From Nocardia asteroides (GTDB taxonomy: Bacteria > Actinomycetota > Actinomycetes > Mycobacteriales > Mycobacteriaceae), in contig CP082844.1 in NCBI GenBank assembly GCA_019930625.1, forward strand, positions 2,852,001-2,916,000: a stretch of 64,000 nucleotides of DNA, given 5' to 3'. Position numbers and translations under genes: made by a program. Shown piece by piece: positions 51,823 through 60,745 of this stretch. The notes under the pieces are model-generated. The model was not told the DNA's origin, ran no database searches, and saw only the letters and a program-made list of their open reading frames with translations. Numbering within the stretch: position 1 is the first letter of the stretch; each line of letters begins with the position of its first letter.

Positions 51823-51926
51823 GATCACGGCCGCATCCGCCGGTGGGCGGCTGGTTGTCCTTTTCTTTCACGGCCGTTCACCCACCGTTGGTCGCCGGTA
51901 ACCCGATCCGCTGCAACATCGGCCAC

Positions 51927-53054
51927 GTGCGCATAGTTCAGCTTGCGAACTTCTACGGTCCGCGTTCGGGTGGGCTGCGCACGGCGCTGCACCACCTCGG
52001 CGAGGGCTATGTCTCCGCAGGCCACGACGTGGTGCTGATCGTGCCGGGTCCGCGCCGATCGGAGGAGATCCTGCCCACGGGGGTCGTGCGGATCACGCTG
52101 CCCGCGCTGGCCATTCCGTGGACCGGGGGCTACCGTGCCGCGGATCCCCGCCGGGTGGCCGACGTCCTGGACGGATTGCGGCCCGACGTGCTCGAGGTGT
52201 CCGACCGGCTGACACTGCGCGGCTTCGGTCGCTGGGCGCGGCGTCGCGACGTGACCGGCGTGATGATCTCGCACGAGCGGCTCGACCGGCTGCTGGGGCA
52301 GGTGCTGCCCGGCCCGGTGGCGCGCCGGTGCGCCGACGTAGCCAACCGGCGCACCGCCACCGACTACGACATGGTGGTGTGCACCACCCGGTTCGCGCGC
52401 GAGGAGTTCCAGCGCATCGGCGCGGCGAATGTCGAATTGGTCCCGCTCGGTGTCGACCTCGAGCTGTTCCGCCCGGACCGGCGTGATCGCGGGCTGCGGG
52501 CCGATCTCGGCGTGCCCGGTCATCCGCTGCTGGTGCACTGCGGCCGGTTGTCGGTCGAGAAGCGGGTGGATCGCAGCATCGAGGCGGTCGGCGCGTTGCG
52601 CGACGCCGGGATCGAGGCGCGGTTGGTCGTCGCGGGGGACGGGCCGCGCCGGGACGCGCTGCAACGGCGGGCTCGCGCGCTGGCTCCGCTGCCCGGCGGG
52701 GTGCCCGCCGTGCACTTCACCGGTTTCATCTCCGACCGCGAGATGGTCGCCAAACTGCTTGCCACCGCGGACGTCTCGCTGGCGCCGGGCCCGCACGAGA
52801 CCTTCGGACTCGCCGCTCTGGAAGCGCTCGCGGCAGGCACACCCGTGGTGGCCAGCCGATCCTCGGCGCTGGCCGACATCGTGACCGCCGACTGCGGCGC
52901 GGTGGCCGCCGATCATCCGTCCGCTTTCGCGCAGGCGGTCAGCGACGTGCTGGCCATGCCGCAGGCCGGTCGGCGCCGAGCCGCACGCAGCCGCGCCGAG
53001 CAGTTCACCTGGCCGCGCGCCGTCGCGGGCATGCTCGCGGTGCTCGGGCGGTAA
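51927..53054 (+). CDS. GT4 glycosyltransferase, PimC-like
   Basis: A 375-residue GT-B glycosyltransferase. The N-terminal domain begins VRIVQLANFYGPRSGGLRTA with the GGL acceptor loop. The C-terminal domain has LVHCGRLSVEKRVDRSIEAV, LVVAGDGPRRDAL, the ADVSLAPGPHETFGLAALEA nucleotide-sugar motif and GTPVVASRSSAL. The N-terminus resembles the mannosyltransferase PimC, which adds mannose to phosphatidylinositol mannosides; donor and acceptor here are unproven. It starts at GTG 51927. No transmembrane segment, so it is probably cytoplasmic and membrane-associated. Confidence 0.85.
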   Translation: MRIVQLANFYGPRSGGLRTALHHLGEGYVSAGHDVVLIVPGPRRSEEILPTGVVRITLPALAIPWTGGYRAADPRRVADVLDGLRPDVLEVSDRLTLRGFGRWARRRDVTGVMISHERLDRLLGQVLPGPVARRCADVANRRTATDYDMVVCTTRFAREEFQRIGAANVELVPLGVDLELFRPDRRDRGLRADLGVPGHPLLVHCGRLSVEKRVDRSIEAVGALRDAGIEARLVVAGDGPRRDALQRRARALAPLPGGVPAVHFTGFISDREMVAKLLATADVSLAPGPHETFGLAALEALAAGTPVVASRSSALADIVTADCGAVAADHPSAFAQAVSDVLAMPQAGRRRAARSRAEQFTWPRAVAGMLAVLGR

Positions 53055-53117
53055 CGGCGTTGCGGTCGGAGACCGTCGCCTGGACTACCCTGCGGGAAAC
53101 CGATTCGGCGATTCGAG

Positions 53118-54008
53118 ATGGGATGCGCAGTGCTGGGTAGAAGTCGCGGGCGAGCGGGTCGAACGACGGTGCGCGAGGGGAAGGTTCTGGTCACCGGTGC
53201 CGCCAGCGGCATAGGCCGGGCCACCGCCATGGCCGCCGCAGCGGACGGCGCCGAACTGGTGCTCACCGACATCGATGCCGAAGGCCTGGACGCCACGGTG
53301 ACCGACATCCGCGCCGCGGGCGGCCGCGTCGCCCTGGCGGAAGCGCTGGATATCACCGACTACGACGCGGTGCGCGCCTTCGCCGATCGGGTGCACGCCG
53401 AACTCGGCAGCCTGGACGTCGTCATGAACATCGCGGGCACGTCGGTCTGGGGGACGGTGGAGAACCTGGAGCACAAGCACTGGCGGCGCATGGTGGAGGT
53501 CAATCTCATGGGCCCGATCCACGTCATCGAGACCTTCGTGCCGCCGATGGTGCGCGCGGGCAAGGGTGGCGCGCTGGTGAACGTGTCCTCCGCGGCGGGT
53601 CTGCTCGCCTTGCCGTGGCACGCGGCATACAGCGCGGGCAAATACGGCATTCGCGGCGTGTCGGAGGTCCTGCGCTTCGATCTGGCGCAACACGGCATCA
53701 CGGTGCACCTGGTGGCGCCGGGCGCGGTGAACACGCCGCTGGTGCGCAGCGTCGAGCTGGTCGGGGTGGACAAGGAGGACCCGAAGATCAAGCGGCTCAC
53801 CGCGGCCTTCGCCGAGCACGCGGTGCCGCCGGAGAAGGTGGCGACGGCGATCCTGCGCGGGATCGAACGCAACCGGTTCCTGGTCTACAGCTCGTTCGAC
53901 ATCCGATTCGGCTACTGGTGGGCGCGCAAATTCGCCTTCCCCTACGAGTTCGTGATGCGCCGCACCAGCGCGCGGTTCAGCAGGCTGCTGGCTTCGACGG
54001 GCAGTTGA
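53118..54008 (+). CDS. short-chain dehydrogenase/reductase
   Basis: A 296-residue SDR with the nucleotide motif [21 protein letters not shown] after the second strand (VLTDIDAEG, suggesting NAD), [26 protein letters not shown] and YSAGKYG (YxxxK catalytic). The C-terminus ([20 protein letters not shown]) is hydrophobic and typical of membrane-associated actinobacterial SDRs. GTG 53130 is an alternative start. Its end overlaps the convergent soxR gene by 32 bases. Confidence 0.93.
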   Translation: MGCAVLGRSRGRAGRTTVREGKVLVTGAASGIGRATAMAAAADGAELVLTDIDAEGLDATVTDIRAAGGRVALAEALDITDYDAVRAFADRVHAELGSLDVVMNIAGTSVWGTVENLEHKHWRRMVEVNLMGPIHVIETFVPPMVRAGKGGALVNVSSAAGLLALPWHAAYSAGKYGIRGVSEVLRFDLAQHGITVHLVAPGAVNTPLVRSVELVGVDKEDPKIKRLTAAFAEHAVPPEKVATAILRGIERNRFLVYSSFDIRFGYWWARKFAFPYEFVMRRTSARFSRLLASTGS

Positions 54009-54465
54009 GATGCACGTCGAGCACGCGCGCGCCGGGTCCCTCGGCGCCGAGCCGGTCGTGCTCGTTGACCAGGCGACAGGTGCCCAGCGACAGGCAGCCG
54101 CAGCCGATGCAACCGGTGAGGCTGTCGCGCAGGCGGATCAGCTGGGTGATCCGGTCGTCGAGGTCGGCGCGCCACGCGGTCGACAGCGTCTCCCAGTCGC
54201 GCCGGGTCGGAGTGCGGCCCTCGGGTAGCTGATCGAGGGCTGCCCGGATCTCGCTCAGCGGTATGCCGACGCGCTGGGAGATGCGGATGAACGCCACGCG
54301 GCGCAGGGTCTCGCGGGCGTATCTGCGCTGGTTCCCGCTGGTGCGTCTACTCGTGATCAGTCCTTCCCGTTCGTAGAAGTGCAACGCGGAGACCGCCACT
54401 CCACTACGCTCGGAAAGCTGCCCCGGGGTCAGCTCTTTCGCCCGCCAATCGGCTGCTGTCGACAT
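53977..54465 (-). CDS. soxR: redox-sensing transcriptional regulator SoxR
   Basis: A 162-residue MerR-family regulator: helix-turn-helix [40 protein letters not shown], a dimerisation helix, and the [2Fe-2S] motif [12 protein letters not shown] with Cys 119, 122, 124 and 130. The N-terminal ribosome-binding site is GGAGGAG. In actinobacteria SoxR responds to redox-cycling compounds such as phenazines. An 18-bp near-palindrome just upstream resembles the SoxR box. The 3' end overlaps the SDR gene, possibly a target. Confidence 0.94.
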   Translation of the reverse strand: MSTAADWRAKELTPGQLSERSGVAVSALHFYEREGLITSRRTSGNQRRYARETLRRVAFIRISQRVGIPLSEIRAALDQLPEGRTPTRRDWETLSTAWRADLDDRITQLIRLRDSLTGCIGCGCLSLGTCRLVNEHDRLGAEGPGARVLDVHLNCPSKPAAC

Positions 54466-54484
54466 GCACGCTCCTCCCTACTCA

Positions 54485-54502
54485 CCTCAACAATACTTCA
54501 GG
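54485..54502. promoter_or_regulatory. SoxR box in the soxR-arcA gap
   Basis: CCTCAACAATACTTCAGG matches the SoxR operator pattern CCTCAA-N6-TTGAGG with one base changed. It lies 20 bases upstream of the soxR start and about 100 bases before arcA, so it may control soxR itself, arcA or both. Confidence 0.75.
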
Positions 54503-54602
54503 TTAGGGTGTGGGGGACCGGATTCGGGGGATCACGGACCGGTCGGCATTCGAAGCCGAGGAATTCCGTGCTCTCCGGGCCGCGGCGCACTACGGTCTGA
54601 TC

Positions 54603-55859
54603 ATGGGAGCAGATGCTGTGTCCGCGCAGGAGGGTGCGCGTTTGGCCGTGACGTCCGAGGTCGGCGCGCTGCGTACGGTGCTGCTGCACCGTCCCGGCAG
54701 CGAGCTGCGCAGGCTTACCCCGCGCAACAACGATCAGCTGCTGTTCGACGGCATCCCGTGGGTGGAGCGCGCCCAGCAGGAGCACGACACCTTCGCCGAG
54801 GTGCTGCGCGGGCGCGGCACCGAGGTGCTGTTGTTGTCCGACCTGCTCGCCGAAACGCTCGCGGTCAGCGGCGCGGCCCGCGTCCAGGGCATTTCCGCCG
54901 CGGTCGACGCGCGCAGGCTCGGGCACGCCCTGGCCGACGAGCTGGCCGCATTCCTGCGCGGCGTGCCCGCCGCGGAACTGGCCGAGATTCTCATGGCGGG
55001 CATGACATTCGACGAATTGCCGTTCGGGCCCGACGCCACCTCGCTGGTCCGCCGCATGCACCACGGCGGTGACTTCGTCATCGACCCGCTGCCCAATCTG
55101 CTGTTCACCAGGGACTCGTCGTTCTGGGTCGGTCCGCGTGTCGCGATCACCTCGCTCGCGCTGCCCGCCCGCAGCAGGGAGACCTCGCTGACCGACCTCA
55201 TCTACGCCTTCCATCCCCGTTTCCTCGGGGTGCGCCGCGCCTACGAATCGCATACCGCGCCGATCGAGGGCGGTGACGTGCTGCTGCTGTCGGAGGGCGT
55301 GGTGGCGGTGGGCGTCGGCGAGCGCACCTCGCCCGCGGGCGCGGAAGCGTTGGCGCGCAGCCTGTTCGACGACGACCTGGCCCACACCGTACTGGTGCTG
55401 CCGATCGCGCAGACGCGCGCGACCATGCACCTGGACACGGTGTGCACCATGGTCGACGCCGACGCCGTCGTGATGTACCCCGCGGTGCGTGAGTCGCTGT
55501 GCGCTTTCACGATTCGCAAGGAGGACGACTACGGCGGCCGGCTCGGTAGCGGCCGGGTCAGCATGCGCGGGCCCGACCCGTTCCTGCCCGCGGCCGCCGA
55601 GGCGATGGGCATCGACAAGCTGCGGGTGATCGACACCGGCCTGGACGGGGTCACCGCCGAACGCGAGCAGTGGGACGACGGCAACAACACCCTTGCGCTG
55701 GCTCCCGGCGTGGTGGTCGCCTACGAGCGCAACGAGATGACCAACGCCAGACTCGAGGACGCCGGGATCGAGGTGCTGCGCATTCCCGGGTCCGAATTGG
55801 GCTCCGGCCGCGGCGGACCTCGTTGCCTGTCCTGCCCGCTGTCCCGAGACGACGTGTGA
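54603..55859 (+). CDS. arcA: arginine deiminase
   Basis: A 418-residue enzyme hydrolysing arginine to citrulline and ammonia. Motifs: [69 protein letters not shown] (catalytic His), and the C-terminal nucleophile in [12 protein letters not shown] (C408). The start ATG 54603 lies 6 bases after TACGGT, suggesting a leaderless transcript; a frame beginning at GTG 54510 overlaps the SoxR box region. No arcB or arcC follows, as in M. tuberculosis (Rv1001). Confidence 0.95.
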   Translation: MGADAVSAQEGARLAVTSEVGALRTVLLHRPGSELRRLTPRNNDQLLFDGIPWVERAQQEHDTFAEVLRGRGTEVLLLSDLLAETLAVSGAARVQGISAAVDARRLGHALADELAAFLRGVPAAELAEILMAGMTFDELPFGPDATSLVRRMHHGGDFVIDPLPNLLFTRDSSFWVGPRVAITSLALPARSRETSLTDLIYAFHPRFLGVRRAYESHTAPIEGGDVLLLSEGVVAVGVGERTSPAGAEALARSLFDDDLAHTVLVLPIAQTRATMHLDTVCTMVDADAVVMYPAVRESLCAFTIRKEDDYGGRLGSGRVSMRGPDPFLPAAAEAMGIDKLRVIDTGLDGVTAEREQWDDGNNTLALAPGVVVAYERNEMTNARLEDAGIEVLRIPGSELGSGRGGPRCLSCPLSRDDV

Positions 55860-55866
55860 GCCCGCC

Positions 55867-56226
55867 ATGTTCACCATCACGGTCTCCCACGAATCGCCGG
55901 TGCCGCCCTACGAGCAGTTGCGCCTCGGCGTCATCGCCCAGGTGCGTTCCGGCGAGCTGACCGCCGGAACCAAGATCCCGACCGTCCGCGCCCTTGCCGC
56001 CCAACTCGGCTTGGCCCCGAACACGGTCGCGCGGGCCTACCGTGAGCTGGAGGCCGACGGAGTGGTCGAAACGCGGGGCAGGCAGGGGTCGTTCATCGCG
56101 TCGTCCGGTGACCCGACCAGGGACGTAGCGGGCCGCGCGGCCACCGCATACGTCGCGACGGTGCGCAGGCTGGGATTGGACGACGCCGCCGCGCTGCGAT
56201 ACGTGCGAGCGGCCCTCGAAGGCTGA
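55867..56226 (+). CDS. short GntR-family (YtrA-like) regulator
   Basis: A 119-residue GntR protein with a winged helix-turn-helix: PPYEQLRLGVIAQVRSGELT, IPTVRALAAQLGLAPNTVAR, RELEADGVVETRGRQGSFIA, and a short 35-residue C-terminal tail with no ligand domain. The YtrA subfamily usually controls ABC transporters, but none is near. It starts 7 bases after the arcA stop, so it is probably co-transcribed with it, unlike in M. tuberculosis. Confidence 0.9.
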   Translation: MFTITVSHESPVPPYEQLRLGVIAQVRSGELTAGTKIPTVRALAAQLGLAPNTVARAYRELEADGVVETRGRQGSFIASSGDPTRDVAGRAATAYVATVRRLGLDDAAALRYVRAALEG

Positions 56227-56233
56227 CCACGCC

Positions 56234-57859
56234 TCACCTCCAGCTGGGCAGCCAGAGGTGGTCGTGCCAGTTGCCCGGGGTGATCGGCAGGGCGGTGAGA
56301 ATCGGCCAGAGCCAGATGAAGTTGGCGATCACCAGACCCAGGTAGAGACAGACCGCGAGCAGTCCGAGACTGCGTCGTTCGTTCGGTGGGGCGGGCAGGT
56401 AGGTCCCGGCGGGGCTGCGCGGAATGGTGGAGGGGCGCGCCGGGCCCAGCACGTCGCCGAGCGCGAGCGCCACGCCCATCACCAGGAACGGGGCCATCGG
56501 GACGGCGTAGAAGTAATACATCTGCCGGTCGAGGGTGGCGAACCAGGGCAGCAGCGCGGCGCCGTAGCCGACCAGCACCGCGCCGTAGCGCCAGTCGCGG
56601 CGGACCACGGTGCGCCACAGCATCCAGGCCAGTACCGGACCCGCGACCCACCAGATGGCCGGCGTCCCGATCAGCATCACGGCCTTCACGCACTGGGTCT
56701 GCCCGCAACCGGTGACCCCGCTGTCGGCGTAGTAGTACAACATCGGGCGCAGGCCCATGGGCCAGGTCCAGGGTTTGGATTCCCAGGGGTGATGGTTGCC
56801 CGCCGAATTGGTGAGCTCGGTGTGGAATTCCAGCGACCTGGCGTTGAAGTACCAGAGCGAGCGCAGCGCGTCCGGCGCCACATGTGACCAGAATCCGCCG
56901 GTACCGATCGGGTCGGTCGGCGCCGACGGATTGCCCGGCATGTGCCGGTACACGCCGGTCTCGCTCGCGAACCAGGCCCAATAGCTCGCCAGGTAGACGC
57001 CGAGCGGCACGAGCACCAGTGCGTAGAGCGCGGGCCCGATATCGCGCAGCGCCACGCCGAGCCAGGGGCGGCGCACCCCGTACGTCCGCCGCGCCGAGAG
57101 GTCGAAGTAGACGCTCATCAGGCCGAAGGCCGCGATGAAATAGATGCCGGACCATTTGGTTCCGCAGGCCAGGCCGAGCAGCACGCCCGCGCCGAAACGC
57201 CACCAGCGCACCCCGAGGCGGGGTCCGGAGTCCGTCACGCCGATCCGGCCCTTGGCGTCCGCGCGCGCGAGCCGGGCGCGCATCTCGTCGCGGTCGACGA
57301 TCAGGCAGCCGAAGGCGGCGGTGACGAACAGCGCCATGAAGATGTCGAGCATGCCGATACGCGAGGAGACGAAGGTGAGCCCGTCGGCGATCAGCAGGAT
57401 GCCCGCGATCGCGCCGATCAGGGTGGAGCGCGCCATCCGGCGCACGATCCGGATCACCAGCAGCACCAGCACGGTTCCGGCGAGAGCGGCGGTGAAGCGC
57501 CAGCCCCAGCCGTTGTAGCCGAACATCGCCTCGCCGACCGCGATGAGTTGCTTGCCGACCGGGGGATGCACCACCAGCCCGTAGCCGGGGTTGTCCTCCA
57601 CCCAGCCGCCGGTGAGCATCTGCCAGGCCTGCGGGGCGTAGTGCTTCTCGTCGAACACCGGTGTGCCCGCGTCGGTCGGGTAGTTGAGCATCGTGAAGCG
57701 CGTGACCGCGGCGATCGCGGTGAGAAACGCCGTCACCAGCCAGCCGCGCAGGCGATCGGCCGGGCCGAAGTCGGGCGGCGGCCGCAGCGGTCCCGGACTC
57801 GACCAGGAGGGCACGGTTCCGAACCGTGCGGTCGCGCGCTGGTCGGTCACCTGGGTCAC
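56234..57859 (-). CDS. pmt: dolichyl/polyprenyl-phosphate-mannose-protein mannosyltransferase
   Basis: A 541-residue integral membrane O-mannosyltransferase (Rv1002c-like) that transfers mannose from polyprenyl-phospho-mannose to secreted proteins at the outer face of the membrane. About ten transmembrane helices are visible. The first periplasmic loop has PVFDEKHYAPQAW with the catalytic D-E (about residue 66) and HPPVGKQLI. Later comes a MIR-less C-terminal part with YYADSGVTGCGQTQCVKAVM (two Cys) and YYFYAVPMAPF. I start at GTG 57859, 7 bases after TACGAT. It diverges from rsmI as in M. tuberculosis. Confidence 0.95.
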   Translation of the reverse strand: MTQVTDQRATARFGTVPSWSSPGPLRPPPDFGPADRLRGWLVTAFLTAIAAVTRFTMLNYPTDAGTPVFDEKHYAPQAWQMLTGGWVEDNPGYGLVVHPPVGKQLIAVGEAMFGYNGWGWRFTAALAGTVLVLLVIRIVRRMARSTLIGAIAGILLIADGLTFVSSRIGMLDIFMALFVTAAFGCLIVDRDEMRARLARADAKGRIGVTDSGPRLGVRWWRFGAGVLLGLACGTKWSGIYFIAAFGLMSVYFDLSARRTYGVRRPWLGVALRDIGPALYALVLVPLGVYLASYWAWFASETGVYRHMPGNPSAPTDPIGTGGFWSHVAPDALRSLWYFNARSLEFHTELTNSAGNHHPWESKPWTWPMGLRPMLYYYADSGVTGCGQTQCVKAVMLIGTPAIWWVAGPVLAWMLWRTVVRRDWRYGAVLVGYGAALLPWFATLDRQMYYFYAVPMAPFLVMGVALALGDVLGPARPSTIPRSPAGTYLPAPPNERRSLGLLAVCLYLGLVIANFIWLWPILTALPITPGNWHDHLWLPSWR

Positions 57860-58001
57860 GCCCCGATCGTATGCTGTCGCGCCACGGTGGTAATTCAGGC
57901 CGTACCAGTTGGGTGCGTCCGGCTCGCCGTCGAATCCGCGTGAGTTGTGGAGTTCCCCGGTGTGCCGGTCGGTTCCCGTGGCCGGGCCGATACGCTGCTC
58001 G

Positions 58002-58880
58002 ATGGATGTGCTCGACGTGGACAGGAGTGTGGTGACGCAGGTGGCAGGGGGCAGGCTCGTGCTGGCGGCGACACCGATGGGCGACGTCGGGGATGCCTCG
58101 CAGCGCCTGCGCGATGCCCTGTCCACAGCGGACGTGGTGGCCGCCGAGGACACGCGGCGGACCAGGTCGCTGGCCAAGGCGCTCGGCGTGGAGCTGTCGG
58201 GCCGGGTGGTCAGCTTCTACGATCACGTCGAGACCGCGCGGATCCCGATGCTGCTCGACGAGATCGCGGGCGGGCGCACGGTGCTGCTGGTGACCGACGC
58301 GGGCATGCCGTCGGTGAGCGACCCGGGCTACCGCATGGTGGCGGCGTGCGTCGAGCGCGACTTGGCGGTGACCTGCCTGCCCGGCCCTTCGGCGGTGACC
58401 ACGGCCCTGGCGCTGTCGGCGTTGCCGGTGGAACGGTTCTGCTTCGACGGATTCCCGCCGCGCAAATCCGGCCAGCGCCGGGAGTGGTTGCGGACCTTGA
58501 TCGCCGAACCGCGCGCCTGCGTCTTCTTCGAGGCGCCACATCGGCTCGCCGACTGCCTGGCCGACGCGGTGGAGGTCCTCGGCCCGGACCGCCGCGCCGC
58601 CGTGTGCCGGGAACTGACCAAGACCTACGAGGAAGTGGTTCGCGGCACCCTGGCCGAACTGGCCGCTTGGGCCGTCGAGGGCGCGCGTGGCGAGATCACG
58701 GTGGTCCTCGCCGGCGGTGAGCCCGCCTCCGCCGACCCCTCGGACCTGGTCGGGGACGTCGAAACCCTCACCGCGACCGGCCTGCGCCTCAAGGATGCCT
58801 GCGCCGAGGTCGCCGCCGCACACGCCGTCTCCCGCCGCGAACTCTACGATGCGGTTCTCACCGCGCGCCGCACGTCCTAG
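58002..58880 (+). CDS. rsmI: 16S rRNA (cytidine(1402)-2'-O)-methyltransferase
   Basis: A 292-residue SAM-dependent tetrapyrrole-methylase-fold enzyme that modifies C1402 of 16S rRNA. Motifs: LVLAATPMGDVGDASQRLRD, VVAAEDTRRTRSLAKALG, SFYDHVE, LLVTDAGMPSVSDPGYRMV, CLPGPSAVTTALALSALPVE, FFEAPHRLADCL and RELTKTYEEVVRGTL. I choose ATG 58002, which follows TACGCT by 6 bases (leaderless); GTG 58029 would start at the domain. It diverges from pmt across 142 bases. Confidence 0.95.
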   Translation: MDVLDVDRSVVTQVAGGRLVLAATPMGDVGDASQRLRDALSTADVVAAEDTRRTRSLAKALGVELSGRVVSFYDHVETARIPMLLDEIAGGRTVLLVTDAGMPSVSDPGYRMVAACVERDLAVTCLPGPSAVTTALALSALPVERFCFDGFPPRKSGQRREWLRTLIAEPRACVFFEAPHRLADCLADAVEVLGPDRRAAVCRELTKTYEEVVRGTLAELAAWAVEGARGEITVVLAGGEPASADPSDLVGDVETLTATGLRLKDACAEVAAAHAVSRRELYDAVLTARRTS

Positions 58881-58969
58881 CCGGTACGCGCCGCGCGTCG
58901 ACCGGGTGTGAAATTTCGCTCCGCCGTGGGTGGTCGACCAAGGGTGCGGCGGCGGGCAAGATCGTCGGT

Positions 58970-59722
58970 ATGACATCTCTGGAGAGCAAGGCCACGACGT
59001 TTCTCGGGTTGCACGTGCCCGGGGATCCGGGAGTCTTCCCGACGGTGTGGGATGCCTGGTCCGCGAAAGTGGCTGTGGAGGCGGGTTTTCCGGCCTTGAC
59101 GGTCGGTAGTCATCCGCTCGCCGAATCGATCGGCCGCGGGGACGGGGAAGGGATGACGTTCGAAGAGTCCCTGGCCCGGGTAGGCCAGATCACGGCGGCG
59201 GTGGACGTACCGGTGTCGGTCGACATCGAGTCGGGATACGGACTGGAACCCGCGCGGCTGATCGAGGGCTTGCTCGAGGCGGGGGCGATCGGACTGAACA
59301 TCGAGGACACCGTGCACAGCGAGGGCAGGCGCCTGCGCGCGGCGCAGGAACACGCCGACCTCGTGCGCGGATTGCGCGAGTCCGCCGACAAAGCGGGCGT
59401 GCACGTGGTGGTCAACGCGCGCACCGATCTGTTCCTGCGCAAGGACGGCGACGACGCCGATCGGGTCGACCGCGCGATCGAGCGCTTGCGGCTGGCTGCC
59501 GAGGCTGGCGCGGACGTGTTGTTTCCGGTGGGCCGCCACGCCGAGGCCGACCTGCGCCGCCTGACCGCCGAACTGCCGCTGCCGGTCAGCGCCACGGTCC
59601 AGCCGGATCAAGCCGACAAGGCGGCCCTCGCCGACCAGGGCGTCGCGCGGATCACTTTCGGCCCTTACTTGCAGGCCGCGCTGACCAGGGAGGTCAATAC
59701 CCTCCTCGATCGGTGGAAGTGA
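58970..59722 (+). CDS. isocitrate lyase/PEP phosphonomutase family protein
   Basis: A 250-residue TIM-barrel enzyme of the ICL/PEPM superfamily: FPTVWDAWSAKVAVEAGFPA, LTVGSHPLAES, VSVDIESGYG (metal-binding Asp, as in D-x-E/D-x-G-YG), GLNIEDTV and VVNARTD. The KKCGH motif of true isocitrate lyases is absent, so it belongs to the PEP mutase/oxaloacetate-hydrolase/carboxyphosphonoenolpyruvate branch. Its substrate cannot be told from sequence. It starts at ATG 58970. Confidence 0.88.
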   Translation: MTSLESKATTFLGLHVPGDPGVFPTVWDAWSAKVAVEAGFPALTVGSHPLAESIGRGDGEGMTFEESLARVGQITAAVDVPVSVDIESGYGLEPARLIEGLLEAGAIGLNIEDTVHSEGRRLRAAQEHADLVRGLRESADKAGVHVVVNARTDLFLRKDGDDADRVDRAIERLRLAAEAGADVLFPVGRHAEADLRRLTAELPLPVSATVQPDQADKAALADQGVARITFGPYLQAALTREVNTLLDRWK

Positions 59723-59761
59723 GACCGGGGACGGGCTCGTCCTTGTGGCAGGTCCGCGACC

Positions 59762-59801
59762 GGAGGCCGAGCCCACCGGTACGGCGGTGAGCTCGGCCTC
59801 G
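59762..59801. terminator. bidirectional terminator between the PEPM-family and TetR genes
   Basis: GAGGCCGAGC and GCTCGGCCTC form a perfect 10-pair stem with additional inner pairing (CACCG/CGGTG), 40 bases after the PEPM-family stop and 50 bases after the TetR stop on the other strand. Confidence 0.75.
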
Positions 59802-59851
59802 CACGGTGGACCGAGTCGTTCGTGTGCGGGCGGTGAACCGGCCGGCGGTGT

Positions 59852-60520
59852 TCAGGAGGGAACGGGCAGCCCTAGCGCGCTCATGACGAACTGAACGAAC
59901 AGCGGCGCCAGATCCGGCACCCGAGCCGGCCCTTCGGCGACGATCACGCGGCGCGTCCGCTCGCCGATCGCGTCCGGGATCAGGGCGATCAGTCCGTCGG
60001 ACAGTTCCGGAAGCGTCGGGTCCGCCGCGCGGGCCTGGTCGTAGAACACCCGATACAGCTGCGCGAAGCGGTCGACGGCCAGGTCGCGGTAGCCGACGGC
60101 GGCCTGGTTCACCTTGAACGACTCCACCAGCACCAGCCGGGCGAAATCCGGCTCGGTGGCGACGGTCTGGCAGAAGGTGACCACGATGGACTCGATCTTG
60201 GCGTAGGCGTCGGCGTCCGGCGGCAGTTGGGCCAGTTCGTCCGCGATCCGAGTCGCCATGATGTCGACCCCGGTGTGCACCGCTTCGGCGAAGCACTCCT
60301 CTTTGTTGGCGAAATGGTCGTAGAAGGTGGTGCGCGAGACGCGGGCTCGGGCCACGATGTCGGTGAGTGTGGTCGCCGGGTAGCCCTTGTTGTCCACGGA
60401 CTCCACCATGGCCTCGACCAGCCTGCCGCGTTGCGACGTGAGCACGGCTTCGCGTGCCACCCGATGCCGCTCGGCGAATCCGGACCGCTGAACGGATGTC
60501 GCCGCGTGGTGCTGGCCCAT
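59852..60520 (-). CDS. TetR/AcrR family regulator
   Basis: A 222-residue TetR protein: AMVESVDNKGYPATTLTDIV, ARARVSRTTFYDHFANKEEC. The start ATG 60520 follows AGAGGG; ATG 60664 adds a Pro/Arg-rich tail. The C-terminal ligand domain resembles that of the TetR at 41406. It ends against the bidirectional terminator. It lies upstream of metS on the same strand but about 225 bases away, and no target is evident. Confidence 0.88.
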   Translation of the reverse strand: MGQHHAATSVQRSGFAERHRVAREAVLTSQRGRLVEAMVESVDNKGYPATTLTDIVARARVSRTTFYDHFANKEECFAEAVHTGVDIMATRIADELAQLPPDADAYAKIESIVVTFCQTVATEPDFARLVLVESFKVNQAAVGYRDLAVDRFAQLYRVFYDQARAADPTLPELSDGLIALIPDAIGERTRRVIVAEGPARVPDLAPLFVQFVMSALGLPVPS

Positions 60521-60745
60521 GTGTGCCCTCTCTGTGCCGGAACCGATCCCGAACGGAACGTCGTCGTACCGATCGCACACGGTTCTGGGCCGTCGCAGGG
60601 GGCCGCGAACCGGTGTTTCATTATCCGACAACGCATTACACGGCGGGAAGGCAGGTGGACCCACCCGTGGGCAGGCCTTCGGGTGACACCGCGAAACCGT
60701 TGTGCGCCTTATGGTTCCGGCCCACCGGCGGGCGGGCCGGAACAG

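Noticed and set aside
56037..58976. 979-codon minus-strand frame spanning pmt and rsmI
   Set aside because: It runs in a different frame from pmt and across three supported genes, with Arg/Ala/Pro-rich shadow composition.
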